The position numbers and the translations under genes are program-made. The notes beneath the pieces are model-generated. The model worked only from the letters and a program-made list of their open reading frames with translations. It had not been told where the DNA came from and searched no databases. A DNA stretch of 64,000 nt from NCBI GenBank assembly GCA_012103505.1, contig WLWP01000001.1, forward strand, positions 2,542,001 to 2,606,000. Reading direction: 5' to 3'. This DNA comes from Pseudomonadales bacterium. GTDB taxonomy: Bacteria; Pseudomonadota; Gammaproteobacteria; Pseudomonadales; Azotimanducaceae. Shown piece by piece: positions 35,085 to 44,691 of the stretch; the stretch's first letter is position 1; each line of letters opens with the position of its first letter.

Positions 35085-36719
35085 CTATGTGATCTCTTTA
35101 ACGCGCTCACGGAGTCGGAACTTCTGGATCTTCCCCGTAGAGGTCTTTGGTAATTCTTCAAACACCACCTTACGCGGCACTTTAAAGCCCGCCAGGTGTT
35201 CTTTACACCAAGTAATGATTTGTTCCTGATCAAGGTCATCAACCTGGCCGTTCAACTCAACAAACGCGCAGGGCGTTTCGCCCCATTTCTCATCTGCCAT
35301 AGCTACAACAGCAGCAGCATCTATCCCTGGATGTTTATAAAGCACATCCTCAATTTCAATCGAGGAAATGTTCTCGCCCCCAGAAATGATGATGTCTTTG
35401 GATCGGTCCTTGAGTTGAACATAGCCGTCTCCGTGTAAGACAGCCAGATCTCCCGAATGAAACCAACCACCGTCAAACGCCTCTTCGCTCGCTTGCGGAT
35501 TCTTAAGGTACCCTTTCATGACCACGTTACCTTGAAACATCACCTCCCCGATCGTCTCCCCATCAGCAGGCACTAGCTGCATGGTTTCTGGGTCCCGGAC
35601 GCTCAAACCTTCAAGAGAGATGTAGCGAACACCTTGGCGTGCTTTCAGCGCGGCTTGGCGCGACCCATCCAGACTATCCCAACTCTGATTCCATTCGTTC
35701 ACGACCGCGGGACCATAGGATTCAGTCAATCCGTACAAATGCGTGACGTCGAAGCCCGCTTCACTCATGGCAGCTAAGACCGATTCGGGGGGCGGTGCGG
35801 CTGCAGTCATGAACGAAACTGCCTGCTGCAACTGGGGACGCTCAGCTTCTGGTGTCGCAAGCAGCGTCGACATCACGATCGGTGCGCCACACAAATGAGT
35901 CGCTTTCTGTTCGGCAAGTGCCTTCCACATCGCCTCTTGTCTAACCCAACGTAGGCAAATATGGGTACCGGCAACGACCGACAAGGTCCACGGAAAACAC
36001 CAACCATTACAGTGAAACATCGGCAGCGTCCACAGATAGGTCGCGTGTTTAGGCATCGCTGCGGTCAGGGCATTCCCTTGTGCCAAGAGGTACGCACCGC
36101 GATGGTGATAGACAACACCTTTGGGATTACCAGTGGTACCCGAGGTGTAGTTCAGCGAAATCGCATCCCATTCATCAGTCGGTCTTATCCATTCAAAGTC
36201 TGGGTCTCCCAAGGCGAGCAACTGCTCGTATTCCATACTACCCAAGAGCTCACCGGCTTGAGGAAACTCAAGATCGTCATAATCGATAACAAGCGGATCT
36301 ACGTTAGCGAGCGCCAGCGCCTCTTTCACAGTCGCAGCAAACTCGCGATCAGTGATGAGGACTTTCGTATCTGCATGATCTAGTTGGAAAGCGATAATCG
36401 CAGCATCAAGCCGTGTGTTCATTGAATGCAGTACTGCACCTGCCATCGGGACACCATAGTGCGCTTCAAGCATCGCTGGAGTATTGGCCAGCATCGCTGA
36501 CACCGTATCCCCAGAACCAACCCCCTGGCTCTGAAGTGCAGAAGCCAGCCGCAACGATCTTGTATAAAAATCTCGGTAAACCGTTCGCGAGTTACCGTGG
36601 ACAATGGCCGTATGCTCAGGAAACACAGCCGCTGCACGTTGCAAAAACCCCAACGGCGTTAACGCTTGATAGTTGGCCTGATTTTTATTGAGGTCGGTGT
36701 TGTATTGATTGCTCGTCAT
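35085..36719 (-). CDS. Long-chain fatty-acid/aromatic-acid CoA ligase (AMP-binding)
   Basis: Adenylate-forming ligase of 544 residues that activates a carboxylic acid as its CoA thioester. Motifs: ISLNYTSGTTGNPKGVVYHH (P-loop), HLYGLTESYGP (A5), GWFHSGDLAVLHGDGYV, RSKDIIISGGENISSIEIE (hinge) and the C-terminal LPKTSTGKIQKF with the adenylation Lys. The frame opens at 36890, but the ATG at 36717-36719 is the sensible start (AAGGA upstream) and keeps it clear of the divergent P450. Substrate could be medium- or long-chain fatty acid or a sterol side chain. Confidence 0.9.
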   Translation of the reverse strand: MTSNQYNTDLNKNQANYQALTPLGFLQRAAAVFPEHTAIVHGNSRTVYRDFYTRSLRLASALQSQGVGSGDTVSAMLANTPAMLEAHYGVPMAGAVLHSMNTRLDAAIIAFQLDHADTKVLITDREFAATVKEALALANVDPLVIDYDDLEFPQAGELLGSMEYEQLLALGDPDFEWIRPTDEWDAISLNYTSGTTGNPKGVVYHHRGAYLLAQGNALTAAMPKHATYLWTLPMFHCNGWCFPWTLSVVAGTHICLRWVRQEAMWKALAEQKATHLCGAPIVMSTLLATPEAERPQLQQAVSFMTAAAPPPESVLAAMSEAGFDVTHLYGLTESYGPAVVNEWNQSWDSLDGSRQAALKARQGVRYISLEGLSVRDPETMQLVPADGETIGEVMFQGNVVMKGYLKNPQASEEAFDGGWFHSGDLAVLHGDGYVQLKDRSKDIIISGGENISSIEIEDVLYKHPGIDAAAVVAMADEKWGETPCAFVELNGQVDDLDQEQIITWCKEHLAGFKVPRKVVFEELPKTSTGKIQKFRLRERVKEIT

Positions 36720-36852
36720 CGTTACGTGTCGTTCCTTGCCGTTGGCGTATTGTATGTACTTTCCTGTCTGGCTGCTGCCTCTGGTTGGGTACGCTTTACT
36801 CAACGCACGGTGGAGTGCGATAGTTGTTGTCCCCCGATTAGACGATCGATCA

Positions 36853-38130
36853 ATGCAACATCCCAAAGAATTCAGCTTGTTAGAGGACACAACCCGCGAA
36901 TGCCCGTTCCCCTATTTCAAAAGTATTCGTGACCACCAACCTGTCTATTTCATGCCGGAAATCCAGGCTTGGTACGTTAGTCGCTACGAAGATATACGTT
37001 ACGTCAAAAAACACCCTGAACTGTTCTCAAGCGATGTCTCACGGGGAGGCGTGGTGAGAAATGTTGCTGAAGACTACAGAACCGAACACGGTTGGAAACG
37101 AGTGTCCACATTGCAGCGCACTGACCCACCTGTGCACACGAAATACCGCAAGCTCATCAACAATGCCTTTTCGGTCAAGCGGGTGCGCGGCATGACTGAA
37201 TACATAGAGACCGCCGTCAACGACTTGATTGACAAGTTTATCAACGAAGGCAAAGCAGATTTCGTCTGGGAATACGCGATCCCTCTACCGTGCACAGTTA
37301 TCGCGGACCAGCTTGGTGTACCCCGTGACATGATTTGGAAACTTAAAGCCTGGTCAGATGCCATGCTCGCGCCTGGCAGCGGTTTCTCTGACGAAGCCCA
37401 GGCGATCGAATCAGCTAAATTGGTTGTCGAAGCCCAGCACTTCTTTGCCGACATTATTGCAGCACGGCGCGAAGAACCGAAGGACGACATTATCACCATA
37501 CTTGCTCAAGCCGAAGTGATCGACGCTGAAGGCGCTGCACCTAGATCGTTGGATATGTATGAGCTTCAGGATCTCTTAGACCAGCTCTTGACCGGAGGCA
37601 ATGAAACAACAACCAATGCCTTGGGATCTGCATTGATGTTGTTGTTACAACGTCCCGGTCTCATGGACCAGCTCCGTGACGAACCAGACGCGCTGCGCAA
37701 TTTGGTCGAGGAAACCCTCCGTTACGAAACACCTGTACTCCACCTTTGGCGCCTCGCCACACAAAAAACACTCATTGGCGGAGTTGAGATTCCGGAAGGC
37801 GCGAGTGTCGCGCTTGGCTATGCTTCTGCGAACCGAGATGAAGATGTGTTCGAAAATAGCGAAGAATTTGATCCTTTCCGGAAAAAAGCAGGCGCACATC
37901 TGGCCTTTGGCTCAGGTCCCCACCATTGCCCAGGAGCGGCGCTGTCCCGCCAAGAAATCTACTCTACGTTTACGATTCTATTGCATCGGCTCGACAACAT
38001 TCGAACTCAAGACTCAGACGAAAAATTCCGCCACGTGCCGAATATTTTTCTTCGCGGCCTAGAGAAGTTACCTGTTGAATTCGATATTCGAAACCAAGAG
38101 CGCTACTTCCCCAATGCCAGTGTCTACTAA
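36853..38130 (+). CDS. Cytochrome P450
   Basis: Soluble bacterial P450 of 425 residues. The haem ligand is Cys359 in AFGSGPHHCPGAALSRQE, the I-helix is LTGGNETTTNALG, and the K-helix ExxR is VEETLRYETP. TLQRTDPPVHTKYRKLI in the C-helix is typical of CYP125/CYP142-like actinobacterial and proteobacterial enzymes. The frame opens at 36709, but MQHPKEFSLL at 36853 is the natural start. Divergent from the CoA ligase, and its stop overlaps the enoyl-CoA hydratase start by 17 bp. The set suggests oxidation and beta-oxidation of a lipid or steroid side chain. Ferredoxin partner not visible. Confidence 0.92.
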   Translation: MQHPKEFSLLEDTTRECPFPYFKSIRDHQPVYFMPEIQAWYVSRYEDIRYVKKHPELFSSDVSRGGVVRNVAEDYRTEHGWKRVSTLQRTDPPVHTKYRKLINNAFSVKRVRGMTEYIETAVNDLIDKFINEGKADFVWEYAIPLPCTVIADQLGVPRDMIWKLKAWSDAMLAPGSGFSDEAQAIESAKLVVEAQHFFADIIAARREEPKDDIITILAQAEVIDAEGAAPRSLDMYELQDLLDQLLTGGNETTTNALGSALMLLLQRPGLMDQLRDEPDALRNLVEETLRYETPVLHLWRLATQKTLIGGVEIPEGASVALGYASANRDEDVFENSEEFDPFRKKAGAHLAFGSGPHHCPGAALSRQEIYSTFTILLHRLDNIRTQDSDEKFRHVPNIFLRGLEKLPVEFDIRNQERYFPNASVY

Positions 38131-38974
38131 TTACCAAACCCTTGAAGTTGAGCAGCACGGCGAACTCCTTGTCATAAAGCAGAACCGGCCCGACAAACTC
38201 AATTGTCGCAATAGTCAAATGTACGTGGAACTTATGGCTGCGTTGGCCACGGCGAGCTCAGACGCGAGCGTCGCACTTGTCGTTCTTACCGGGGTGGGCA
38301 AATTTTTCTCTGCCGGGATGGATTTCGCAAACGACCCAGCGATCGCCTACACGGTACAAAGTTGGGATGACGCAACTACGGTCCGAATTAAAGAGAACTT
38401 ACCGGAGCGACAGCCGGACGACGTCACCACATGGCTACCCGTAAAATTCATAGAAGCATTTATTAATTTCGACAAACCGTTGGTCGGCGCAGTCAATGGT
38501 CCTGCTATCGGTGAGGGTTTTACCTCACTCTTGCACTGCGATGTCATTTACTGCAGCGAGACTGCCTACTTCTGGGGTCCTTTCGCGCGAGCGGGTGTCG
38601 CGCCCGAGTTCTGCAGTACACAGCTACTAGAGGCTCGTCTAGGTAAAAGTCTTGCCGCAGCTACGATGTATTTAGCCCGTCGAATTAGTGCACAAGAAGC
38701 GAAGAACGTTGGGTTTGTGGTGGACATCTTACCGGCGTCGGCAACGTTCTTAACCGACGTTGTCGAACTCCTGCAAGAAGGACTAGCTCTCACTGGCCCA
38801 CCGGAACTACGCGCCAGCACCCTTTCAGGATTCAAGCATCTTGCAAACTCCAACCTTGCGAAGCAGAACTTGATTGCTCAATGTCATGCAGAGTTTAATC
38901 TGATCCGAGAGCGAGCAGTCAGTGGCGAAACCAAGGCCGTGCAGACCTATTATCAGAGCGAACTGCCGTCTTAA
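38114..38974 (+). CDS. Enoyl-CoA hydratase/isomerase family protein
   Basis: Crotonase-fold enzyme of 286 residues. The CoA-binding segment GKFFSAGMDFAND and the oxyanion/active-site region LVGAVNGPAIGEGFTSLLHCD are clear. In the second conserved box FARAGVAPEFCSTQLL one glutamate is retained (PEFCS), as in isomerase-type members. The ATG at 38114 overlaps the P450 stop, indicating coupled translation. It probably acts on a CoA thioester derived from the P450 or ligase product. Confidence 0.9.
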   Translation: MPVSTNYQTLEVEQHGELLVIKQNRPDKLNCRNSQMYVELMAALATASSDASVALVVLTGVGKFFSAGMDFANDPAIAYTVQSWDDATTVRIKENLPERQPDDVTTWLPVKFIEAFINFDKPLVGAVNGPAIGEGFTSLLHCDVIYCSETAYFWGPFARAGVAPEFCSTQLLEARLGKSLAAATMYLARRISAQEAKNVGFVVDILPASATFLTDVVELLQEGLALTGPPELRASTLSGFKHLANSNLAKQNLIAQCHAEFNLIRERAVSGETKAVQTYYQSELPS

Positions 38975-39723
38975 AACCTTAGACCGATCGTGATCGCTCC
39001 ACCTTCAGGTAGAGCTTCGTAAGACACAGCCACGCGATCAGGCGAAAAGAACGCATTACGCACAAATTGCGTCGTAAAATGGCCGAACGCGAAGCCAAAC
39101 AACACATCACTCGGATGGTGTTTACCCGCTTCAACACGCGCCCAAGCCCCCGCTGTAGCGATACCATAATTTGTCAGGGTCCCAGCCATACGTACGCCGT
39201 TCGGTAATCGCAAGTTGGCCAAATTGCGGTTAGTTAGGTAGGACAAGCCACCCAATCTGGTGCCATGTCCCGACGGGAAACTCTCATGGTTGTCCATACC
39301 CGGGCGCTCACGACCGACTGCTGTCTTTAAACCGCTGGTTAGGACGTGTGCAGAAGCAATCGACACAACGTCTTTTCCAAACTTGAGTCCTTTGTCGGCA
39401 ACGCTCGTGTCTCGGTCCGCCAGAGCGGTCAACAAATAGAAGCCTGCACTTAAGTCGCGCAGATCATCGCTCGATCCTTGTGGGTCGCTGAACAGGCGCT
39501 GATGTTCACGAGCATCTTCCGCGATCTTGTTATCAAGATTACCAACAGTAACAGCTGCCGCAGCGAGGGTCGGTATCCAAACGTTCGGATCTTTTGCCGC
39601 TGTGACTGCAGCTAGTCTTATGTTCTTTAGAGGCGGGAAGAAACCGTCAGATCGAGTCGCGCAACCGCCTGCTAGAAAAACTACAGTTAGGACAAAACCA
39701 AGAATTTTACTGACACGATACAC
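38971..39723 (-). CDS. PAP2-family phosphatase lipoprotein
   Basis: Phosphatidic-acid-phosphatase-like protein of 250 residues with a lipoprotein signal (ILGFVLTVVFLAGGC, lipobox AGGC). The three catalytic motifs are KTAVGRERPG, ESFPSGHGT and RVEAGKHHPSDVLFG. It probably dephosphorylates lipid or isoprenyl phosphates on the periplasmic face. Translation starts with GTG. Its 3' end overlaps that of the enoyl-CoA hydratase by four bases in convergent orientation. Confidence 0.88.
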   Translation of the reverse strand: MYRVSKILGFVLTVVFLAGGCATRSDGFFPPLKNIRLAAVTAAKDPNVWIPTLAAAAVTVGNLDNKIAEDAREHQRLFSDPQGSSDDLRDLSAGFYLLTALADRDTSVADKGLKFGKDVVSIASAHVLTSGLKTAVGRERPGMDNHESFPSGHGTRLGGLSYLTNRNLANLRLPNGVRMAGTLTNYGIATAGAWARVEAGKHHPSDVLFGFAFGHFTTQFVRNAFFSPDRVAVSYEALPEGGAITIGLRF

Positions 39724-39881
39724 AACGCTATCCGCTCAATTTGAGAAGCGGAACTCTATCTTGATCTCGCATAGACCCAAAGGCATTTTTACTCACTAAT
39801 CAGGCTCAGCGTCAACGACACCAGCGTCATCGCGGCTGTTAGACTAGCGAGAATCACAAATTTGGAGAGCTTGGCTTACAA

Positions 39882-41669
39882 ATGGCAGAACTAAAACGAA
39901 AACGCTGCGTTGTGGTCATGTACGACACGCTATGTCGACACTTTATGCCAAGTTATGGCAATGAATGGATAAAAGCCCCTAACTTCGAACGCCTCGCGAA
40001 ACAGAGCGTGCAGTTCCAAAACTTCTACGTGGGGTCGATGCCATGCATGCCTGCCCGCAGAGAAATGCACACCGACCGATACAATTTCTTGCATCGTTCT
40101 TGGGGACCTTTGGAACCGTTTGACGACTCAATGCCTGCGATCCTGGACCAACATGGTGTCCACTCCCATAAAGTGACTGATCACCACCACTACTGGGAAG
40201 ATGGCGGCGCGACCTATCACCAGAGGTACACAACTTTCGATTTAGTGCGCGGTCAAGAGGGGGACAAATGGATCGGGGACGTTGCGAAGTTGCGGGATGA
40301 AAATTATGGTGCTGACCGTTGGCCGGAACAACAGCGACTAAAGTTTCAAAAACAGGACAACATCAACCGCGAGCATATGACACGCTCTGAAGAGCAACCT
40401 CAGCACCGAACTTTCGATCTCGGTTTAGAGTTCATCGAACGTAACAAAGACCAGGATAACTGGTTCTTACAGATTGAAACTTTTGACCCACACGAGCCTT
40501 TTTTCACACAGCAAGAGTTTCAGGATCTTTATCCGCACGAATACGACGGCCCAGCATTCGATTGGCCTCCTTATCGCGAGGTCCGCGAAGATCAACAAAC
40601 CGTCGGACACATTCACTATATGTACGCTGCCTTAGTGACTTTCTGCGACCAACAGCTCGGCAGAGTTCTCGATGCCTTTGACAAGCACAATCTGTGGGAA
40701 GACACCTTGTTGATTGTCAATACGGATCACGGCTTCTTGATGGGTGAACACGATTGGTGGGCTAAGGTCATGACGCCATTTTTCCAAGAAATAGCGCATA
40801 TACCCTTTTGGGTTTACGATCCACGTCAACCAGATCTAGTCAATAAACAAAGCGACGCACTGGCTCAGACAATAGACCTTCCTCCCACACTGTTAGACTT
40901 TTTTGACATCGATCTACCACGCGACATGCAAGGCAAACCGATAGGAAAGGCACTCCAAGCCGATGATCAAATGCGGGCGGCTTCTTTGTACGGTGTCATG
41001 GGTGGACAGGTTAATGTCACAGATGGCCGTTACGTATATATGCGCGGCCACACGACACAAGACAACACACCACTATACGACTACACATTGATGCCAACCC
41101 ATATGCGTAGTCTGTTCTCAACCCGCGAACTGCAAGAGTGGGAGAAGTTCGAGGGGTTTTCGTTCCTTAAAGGGTGTCCAGTAATGCGTATCCCTACAAG
41201 GACACCACGCACATTTCTGAGAGATGATCATCCGGTTGGGAAAGGTAAACGCGCCACTTTATTGTTCGATATCCAACAAGATCCTGGCCAAACTAATCCG
41301 CTCACTGACGTCGTCATCGAAGCGCGCATGATCCGGCTTATGCTAGTGGAAATGGCACGCAACGAATGTCCAAATGAACAGTACCAACGGCTAGGGCTCC
41401 CGGAACCCACAAGGCACAGCTTCGGGCACGGTGACGATCAAATTCAACTTCCCGACGACGACGAGATTCTTGCGGCATGTGTACTGCAAACTGTCGATGG
41501 TCAGAACGCTGCGGAGCATGGCGGCTCGGGGACGCCAAAGATGCCTTTTCAAAAAATCGCCTGGGAAGGTGAAGCCGCTCTGAACGAACCAATTTTTCCA
41601 GACAACTTGCGTCTCCGTCCTGGCTACGAATTCAGCCAAGCCGGTGATGCTCCAAAATCAGATAGCTAA
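39882..41669 (+). CDS. Cytosolic formylglycine-dependent sulfatase
   Basis: A 595-residue arylsulfatase-family hydrolase without a signal peptide. Metal-binding Asp15 lies in VVVMYDTLCRHF, the formylglycine site is Cys55 in GSMPCMPARRE (CxPxR), and FDPHEPFF, VNTDHGFLMGEHDWW complete the active site. Cys-type sulfatases need a formylglycine-generating enzyme, which is not in the window. It begins a plus-strand run with an LLM oxidoreductase (24 bp downstream) and a PPOX protein. Sulfate esters of phenols or sterols are plausible substrates but this is inference. Confidence 0.9.
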   Translation: MAELKRKRCVVVMYDTLCRHFMPSYGNEWIKAPNFERLAKQSVQFQNFYVGSMPCMPARREMHTDRYNFLHRSWGPLEPFDDSMPAILDQHGVHSHKVTDHHHYWEDGGATYHQRYTTFDLVRGQEGDKWIGDVAKLRDENYGADRWPEQQRLKFQKQDNINREHMTRSEEQPQHRTFDLGLEFIERNKDQDNWFLQIETFDPHEPFFTQQEFQDLYPHEYDGPAFDWPPYREVREDQQTVGHIHYMYAALVTFCDQQLGRVLDAFDKHNLWEDTLLIVNTDHGFLMGEHDWWAKVMTPFFQEIAHIPFWVYDPRQPDLVNKQSDALAQTIDLPPTLLDFFDIDLPRDMQGKPIGKALQADDQMRAASLYGVMGGQVNVTDGRYVYMRGHTTQDNTPLYDYTLMPTHMRSLFSTRELQEWEKFEGFSFLKGCPVMRIPTRTPRTFLRDDHPVGKGKRATLLFDIQQDPGQTNPLTDVVIEARMIRLMLVEMARNECPNEQYQRLGLPEPTRHSFGHGDDQIQLPDDDEILAACVLQTVDGQNAAEHGGSGTPKMPFQKIAWEGEAALNEPIFPDNLRLRPGYEFSQAGDAPKSDS

Positions 41670-41693
41670 CAGAACACATAAACGGAGAGATAA

Positions 41694-42605
41694 ATGCAGA
41701 TAGGGATTAACGGCACCGGACTCGTCCAAAAGGCATCCACCGAAGCCATCATCGGACATGCAACACAAGCTCATAGCGAAGGGTTTGGTAGCTATTGGTT
41801 AGCAGAACATCCAACTGGCGGTTTCGATGCTCTTACCGTGCTGACCGCAGTCGGTATGAAGATACCCGACTTAAAGCTCGGTACCGCAATCATCCCCACA
41901 TGGCCGCGGCACCCGGCCGTCCTCGCGGGACAGGCCACAACAACTAACAACACAATCAAAGGCAACTTGACGCTCGGTATTGGCCTCTCCCACGAACCTA
42001 TGATGGCAGAACTCGGCATCGGTTTTGATAAACCAATTCGTCACTTAAAAGAGTTTCTCGCTGTCCTGATGCCTCTGATACAAGAAGGCTCGGTGCAGGT
42101 CGATGGCGAAATGTTGTCAGCATCTGCTCGATTTTTCCGCCAATCTGAGTCAGATCTCCCAGTGCTTGTGGCAGCGCTGGGACCGCAAGCATTGCGGGTC
42201 ACTGGTCGGCTCGCTGATGGCACCATCCTTGCGTGGGTTGGTCCGAAGACAATCAGGGAACACATAGCGCCGACCCTAAACGAAGCTGCTGCAAAAGCAG
42301 ACCGACCAATGCCGCAGATTGTCGCTTCCTTACCCGTCTGCGTCACCGACTCTGAAGCGGAAGTCCGAGCAACAATTGGTAAAGGTTTGCGCATGTACGG
42401 CCAACTCCCGTCCTATCGCGCAATGTTCGATCGCGAAGGGGCTGAAGGGCCGGCAGAAGTAGCTATCGTCGGCAGTTTGGCTCAAGTAACTGACGGTATT
42501 GAGGCGATGCGCTTGGCTGGTGTCACAGAGTTTGCACCAACCGAGTTCTTTACCAACCCAGACGAGGCCGCTCAAACGCGCGAGCTATTGGTTTCTCTTT
42601 TATAA
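41694..42605 (+). CDS. LLM-class F420-dependent-type oxidoreductase
   Basis: A 303-residue luciferase-like TIM barrel from a different branch than the genes at 7041, 22558 and 23878. It reads GFGSYWLAEHPTGGFDALTV, KLGTAIIPTWPRHPAVLA and LGIGLSHEPMMAELGI, with the DLPVLVAALGPQALRVTG strand near the middle; this pattern resembles the F420-dependent TIGR03564-like group. GGAGAG lies before the ATG. Located between a sulfatase and a PPOX gene, so likely one pathway. Cofactor not provable from sequence. Confidence 0.87.
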   Translation: MQIGINGTGLVQKASTEAIIGHATQAHSEGFGSYWLAEHPTGGFDALTVLTAVGMKIPDLKLGTAIIPTWPRHPAVLAGQATTTNNTIKGNLTLGIGLSHEPMMAELGIGFDKPIRHLKEFLAVLMPLIQEGSVQVDGEMLSASARFFRQSESDLPVLVAALGPQALRVTGRLADGTILAWVGPKTIREHIAPTLNEAAAKADRPMPQIVASLPVCVTDSEAEVRATIGKGLRMYGQLPSYRAMFDREGAEGPAEVAIVGSLAQVTDGIEAMRLAGVTEFAPTEFFTNPDEAAQTRELLVSLL

Positions 42606-42724
42606 CAAGTGCCCATCCGGAACTCCTGCAAAAAATGGCAAGGAAGCCATTTCTGGACAGGAGAAAACGAGTATGGTGAGCACCTTCCGAACACTTGTTC
42701 TAGTTCTACCAACCGGAGACGTAC

Positions 42725-43174
42725 ATGACCGACATAAACCCAGCCGACAAGGGCGCTTTTTTTCAAGCCGTGGATGAAGCCTGTAAAAAGGCAGTCTGGT
42801 GCGCAATTGCTACTGTCGACGGGGACAAGCCAAGAGTTCGTATTGTTCACCCGACATGGGATGGGGACACTTTATGGTTCGCGACCGGTCCTGATTCGCC
42901 TAAGGCGAGGCATCTAAGAAACAACCCGCTGGTCGATGTGCAATATCAGGTTGCTCCGCCAGACTTTGTACACATCATGGTTCGCGGTACGGCAGAACTG
43001 GTGTCTGATGCAACAGCTAAAGAGCATGCATGGAATGTCATCGACTACGATCTGACTCAGTTCGGTTCAACTGGACCGGAAGACCCTAACTTTCTACCGA
43101 TCAAGATCATCCCGACGCGAGTGGAACGTTCAGAAATGTTTGGCTCGATGAACAAACAGATCTGGCGAGCCTAG
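42725..43174 (+). CDS. PPOX-fold FMN/F420-binding protein
   Basis: Compact split-barrel protein of 149 residues: AVWCAIATVDGDKPRVRIVHP forms the first strands and LWFATGPDSPKARHLRNNP the phosphate-binding loop, followed by VDVQYQ and a C-terminal IIPTRVERSEMFG. GGAGACG precedes the ATG. It follows the LLM gene after 119 bp; the gap contains no gene. Typical roles are flavin-dependent reductase or a cofactor-binding accessory. Confidence 0.85.
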   Translation: MTDINPADKGAFFQAVDEACKKAVWCAIATVDGDKPRVRIVHPTWDGDTLWFATGPDSPKARHLRNNPLVDVQYQVAPPDFVHIMVRGTAELVSDATAKEHAWNVIDYDLTQFGSTGPEDPNFLPIKIIPTRVERSEMFGSMNKQIWRA

Positions 43175-43176
43175 AC

Positions 43177-44055
43177 CTAACTGACCAAGTTCTCTGAGGC
43201 TGTCCATAGGCGATCAGCGAGTTGCTCGCTGGTCGCAAACGTAGTCGCCGCCTTTTCCTCACAATCGGAGAAGTATCGACCCGATACATTATCAAGCTCC
43301 GGTGCTGTAGCGACGTAGCAAGAGGTTGCGGCACCCTGAGGAATGGTCTTTGCGAAAGGAAACATGACGAGCCCGAGGGTCCACGCGAGCATGGGGTGAA
43401 TGTGGCGCCCCAGGTTGGTGCCTATTACCCCTGGATGTAACGAGTTGACGGTCGCACGTCCCTCTAGCTGCTTCGCTAAGCGATTTGCGAACAAAATATT
43501 GGCAAGTTTGGACTGTCCGTATGCGCGTAGAGCGCTGTAGCCCGTCTCACCGGACAAATTGTCGAACTCAATGCCTCCTTTTGGTGTACTCCTATGGGCC
43601 TCACTACTGACGATGACTACCCGGGCATCCTCCGCTAACGATTCCACCAAAGAGGTCACGAGCAAAAAGTGACCAAGGTGATTGGTCGCAAATTGAAGCT
43701 CAATACCATGTGCCTGTTCGAGCTTCGGCAATGCCATGATCCCAGCGTTCGCAATGACGATATCGAGTTGGCTGAAGTCGCCCTTTATCCGCGCGGCACA
43801 ATCACGAACACTGTCAAGATCAGCTAACTCGCATGCCATTGGCGTTGTCAGCCCACTCACACTGGCGCAGGCAGTCTCTGCTTTTTCGAAGGTACGACAC
43901 GTACCAATCACATGCGCACCCCGTAGAGCGAGCACCCGCATTGTTTCCATACCAATGCCAGAATTGACTCCCGTCACCAAGGCAATCTTACCGCGGAGAT
44001 CGATTCCTTCGGTCACTACTTCAGCAGTACTCCGTTTCCCAAAACTACTTCGCAA
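43177..44055 (-). CDS. SDR, retinol-dehydrogenase/protochlorophyllide-reductase-like
   Basis: A 292-residue SDR with ALVTGVNSGIGMETMRVLA (cofactor), IANAGIMALPK, NHLGHFLLVT and the catalytic YGQSKLANILFAN with a Ser in IVSSEAHRS. The RDH-like subgroup reduces retinoid or sterol carbonyls, yet substrate is unknown here. Translation probably starts at TTG (44053-44055) with AGAGGT five bases upstream. It is convergent with the PPOX gene (2-bp gap). Confidence 0.88.
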   Translation of the reverse strand: MRSSFGKRSTAEVVTEGIDLRGKIALVTGVNSGIGMETMRVLALRGAHVIGTCRTFEKAETACASVSGLTTPMACELADLDSVRDCAARIKGDFSQLDIVIANAGIMALPKLEQAHGIELQFATNHLGHFLLVTSLVESLAEDARVVIVSSEAHRSTPKGGIEFDNLSGETGYSALRAYGQSKLANILFANRLAKQLEGRATVNSLHPGVIGTNLGRHIHPMLAWTLGLVMFPFAKTIPQGAATSCYVATAPELDNVSGRYFSDCEEKAATTFATSEQLADRLWTASENLVS

Positions 44056-44106
44056 AGTTACCTCTATGTGGGAGATCGTTTTTGTGTGAAGACACTCGGT
44101 CGAGAC

Positions 44107-44691
44107 CTACAACTTCACGGTGCCGATGGCCTGATCCGTGTGACCGTCGAGATCGAAAGACATGATGATCATGTCTCGCGTCACGCCGTTCCGATCTTGC
44201 ACATAGTCAGCAAGGTGTGCTTCGGGGACAAAGCCTAGACGCCTAAAGGCTGCCTGTGCGCCGCGTTGATCGGCCGTCATATGGGCTGTCATTTTCCTCA
44301 AGCCAAGTGATGCGCCTAGGTCTAGAATTTGTGCAATAAGAACTCGCCCAAGACCTCGGCTACGATATTCAGGGCTGACGTTCACTCGGATCTCACCAAG
44401 ATGCCGGGGCCATGAAGTTGGGTTACGGTGCACTGTGGCGTAGCCAACTATCCCTGCCTCATCATAGGCGACCAACGAATGAGAATGCCCCGAATCTAGA
44501 TTGGCGATCCAGTCATCAACCACGGATTCTTCAGTTAGATCAACTCGCAAAAACAACAGATCCTCCTGAGGCAGTGCACGCGCAAACGTCAACACTGCGT
44601 CGCGGTCCCTCTTACTCATTGAGAGCAGCTCAACGGTACTTTCGTCTGGGAGAACGATCCGTTTACTTGTCTCGGTCACAGGGTCACTCAT
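44107..44691 (-). CDS. GNAT-family N-acetyltransferase
   Basis: Acetyl-CoA-dependent acyltransferase of 194 residues. The acetyl-CoA-binding motif is VSPEYRSRGLGRVLIAQI (R/QxxGxG/A), preceded by IVGYATVHRNP and followed by AFRRLGFVPEAHL, the usual C-terminal pattern. The ATG overlaps the stop of the WS/DGAT gene as ATGA, giving coupled translation. Its target (protein, amine or CoA-linked metabolite) cannot be read from sequence. Confidence 0.88.
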   Translation of the reverse strand: MSDPVTETSKRIVLPDESTVELLSMSKRDRDAVLTFARALPQEDLLFLRVDLTEESVVDDWIANLDSGHSHSLVAYDEAGIVGYATVHRNPTSWPRHLGEIRVNVSPEYRSRGLGRVLIAQILDLGASLGLRKMTAHMTADQRGAQAAFRRLGFVPEAHLADYVQDRNGVTRDMIIMSFDLDGHTDQAIGTVKL

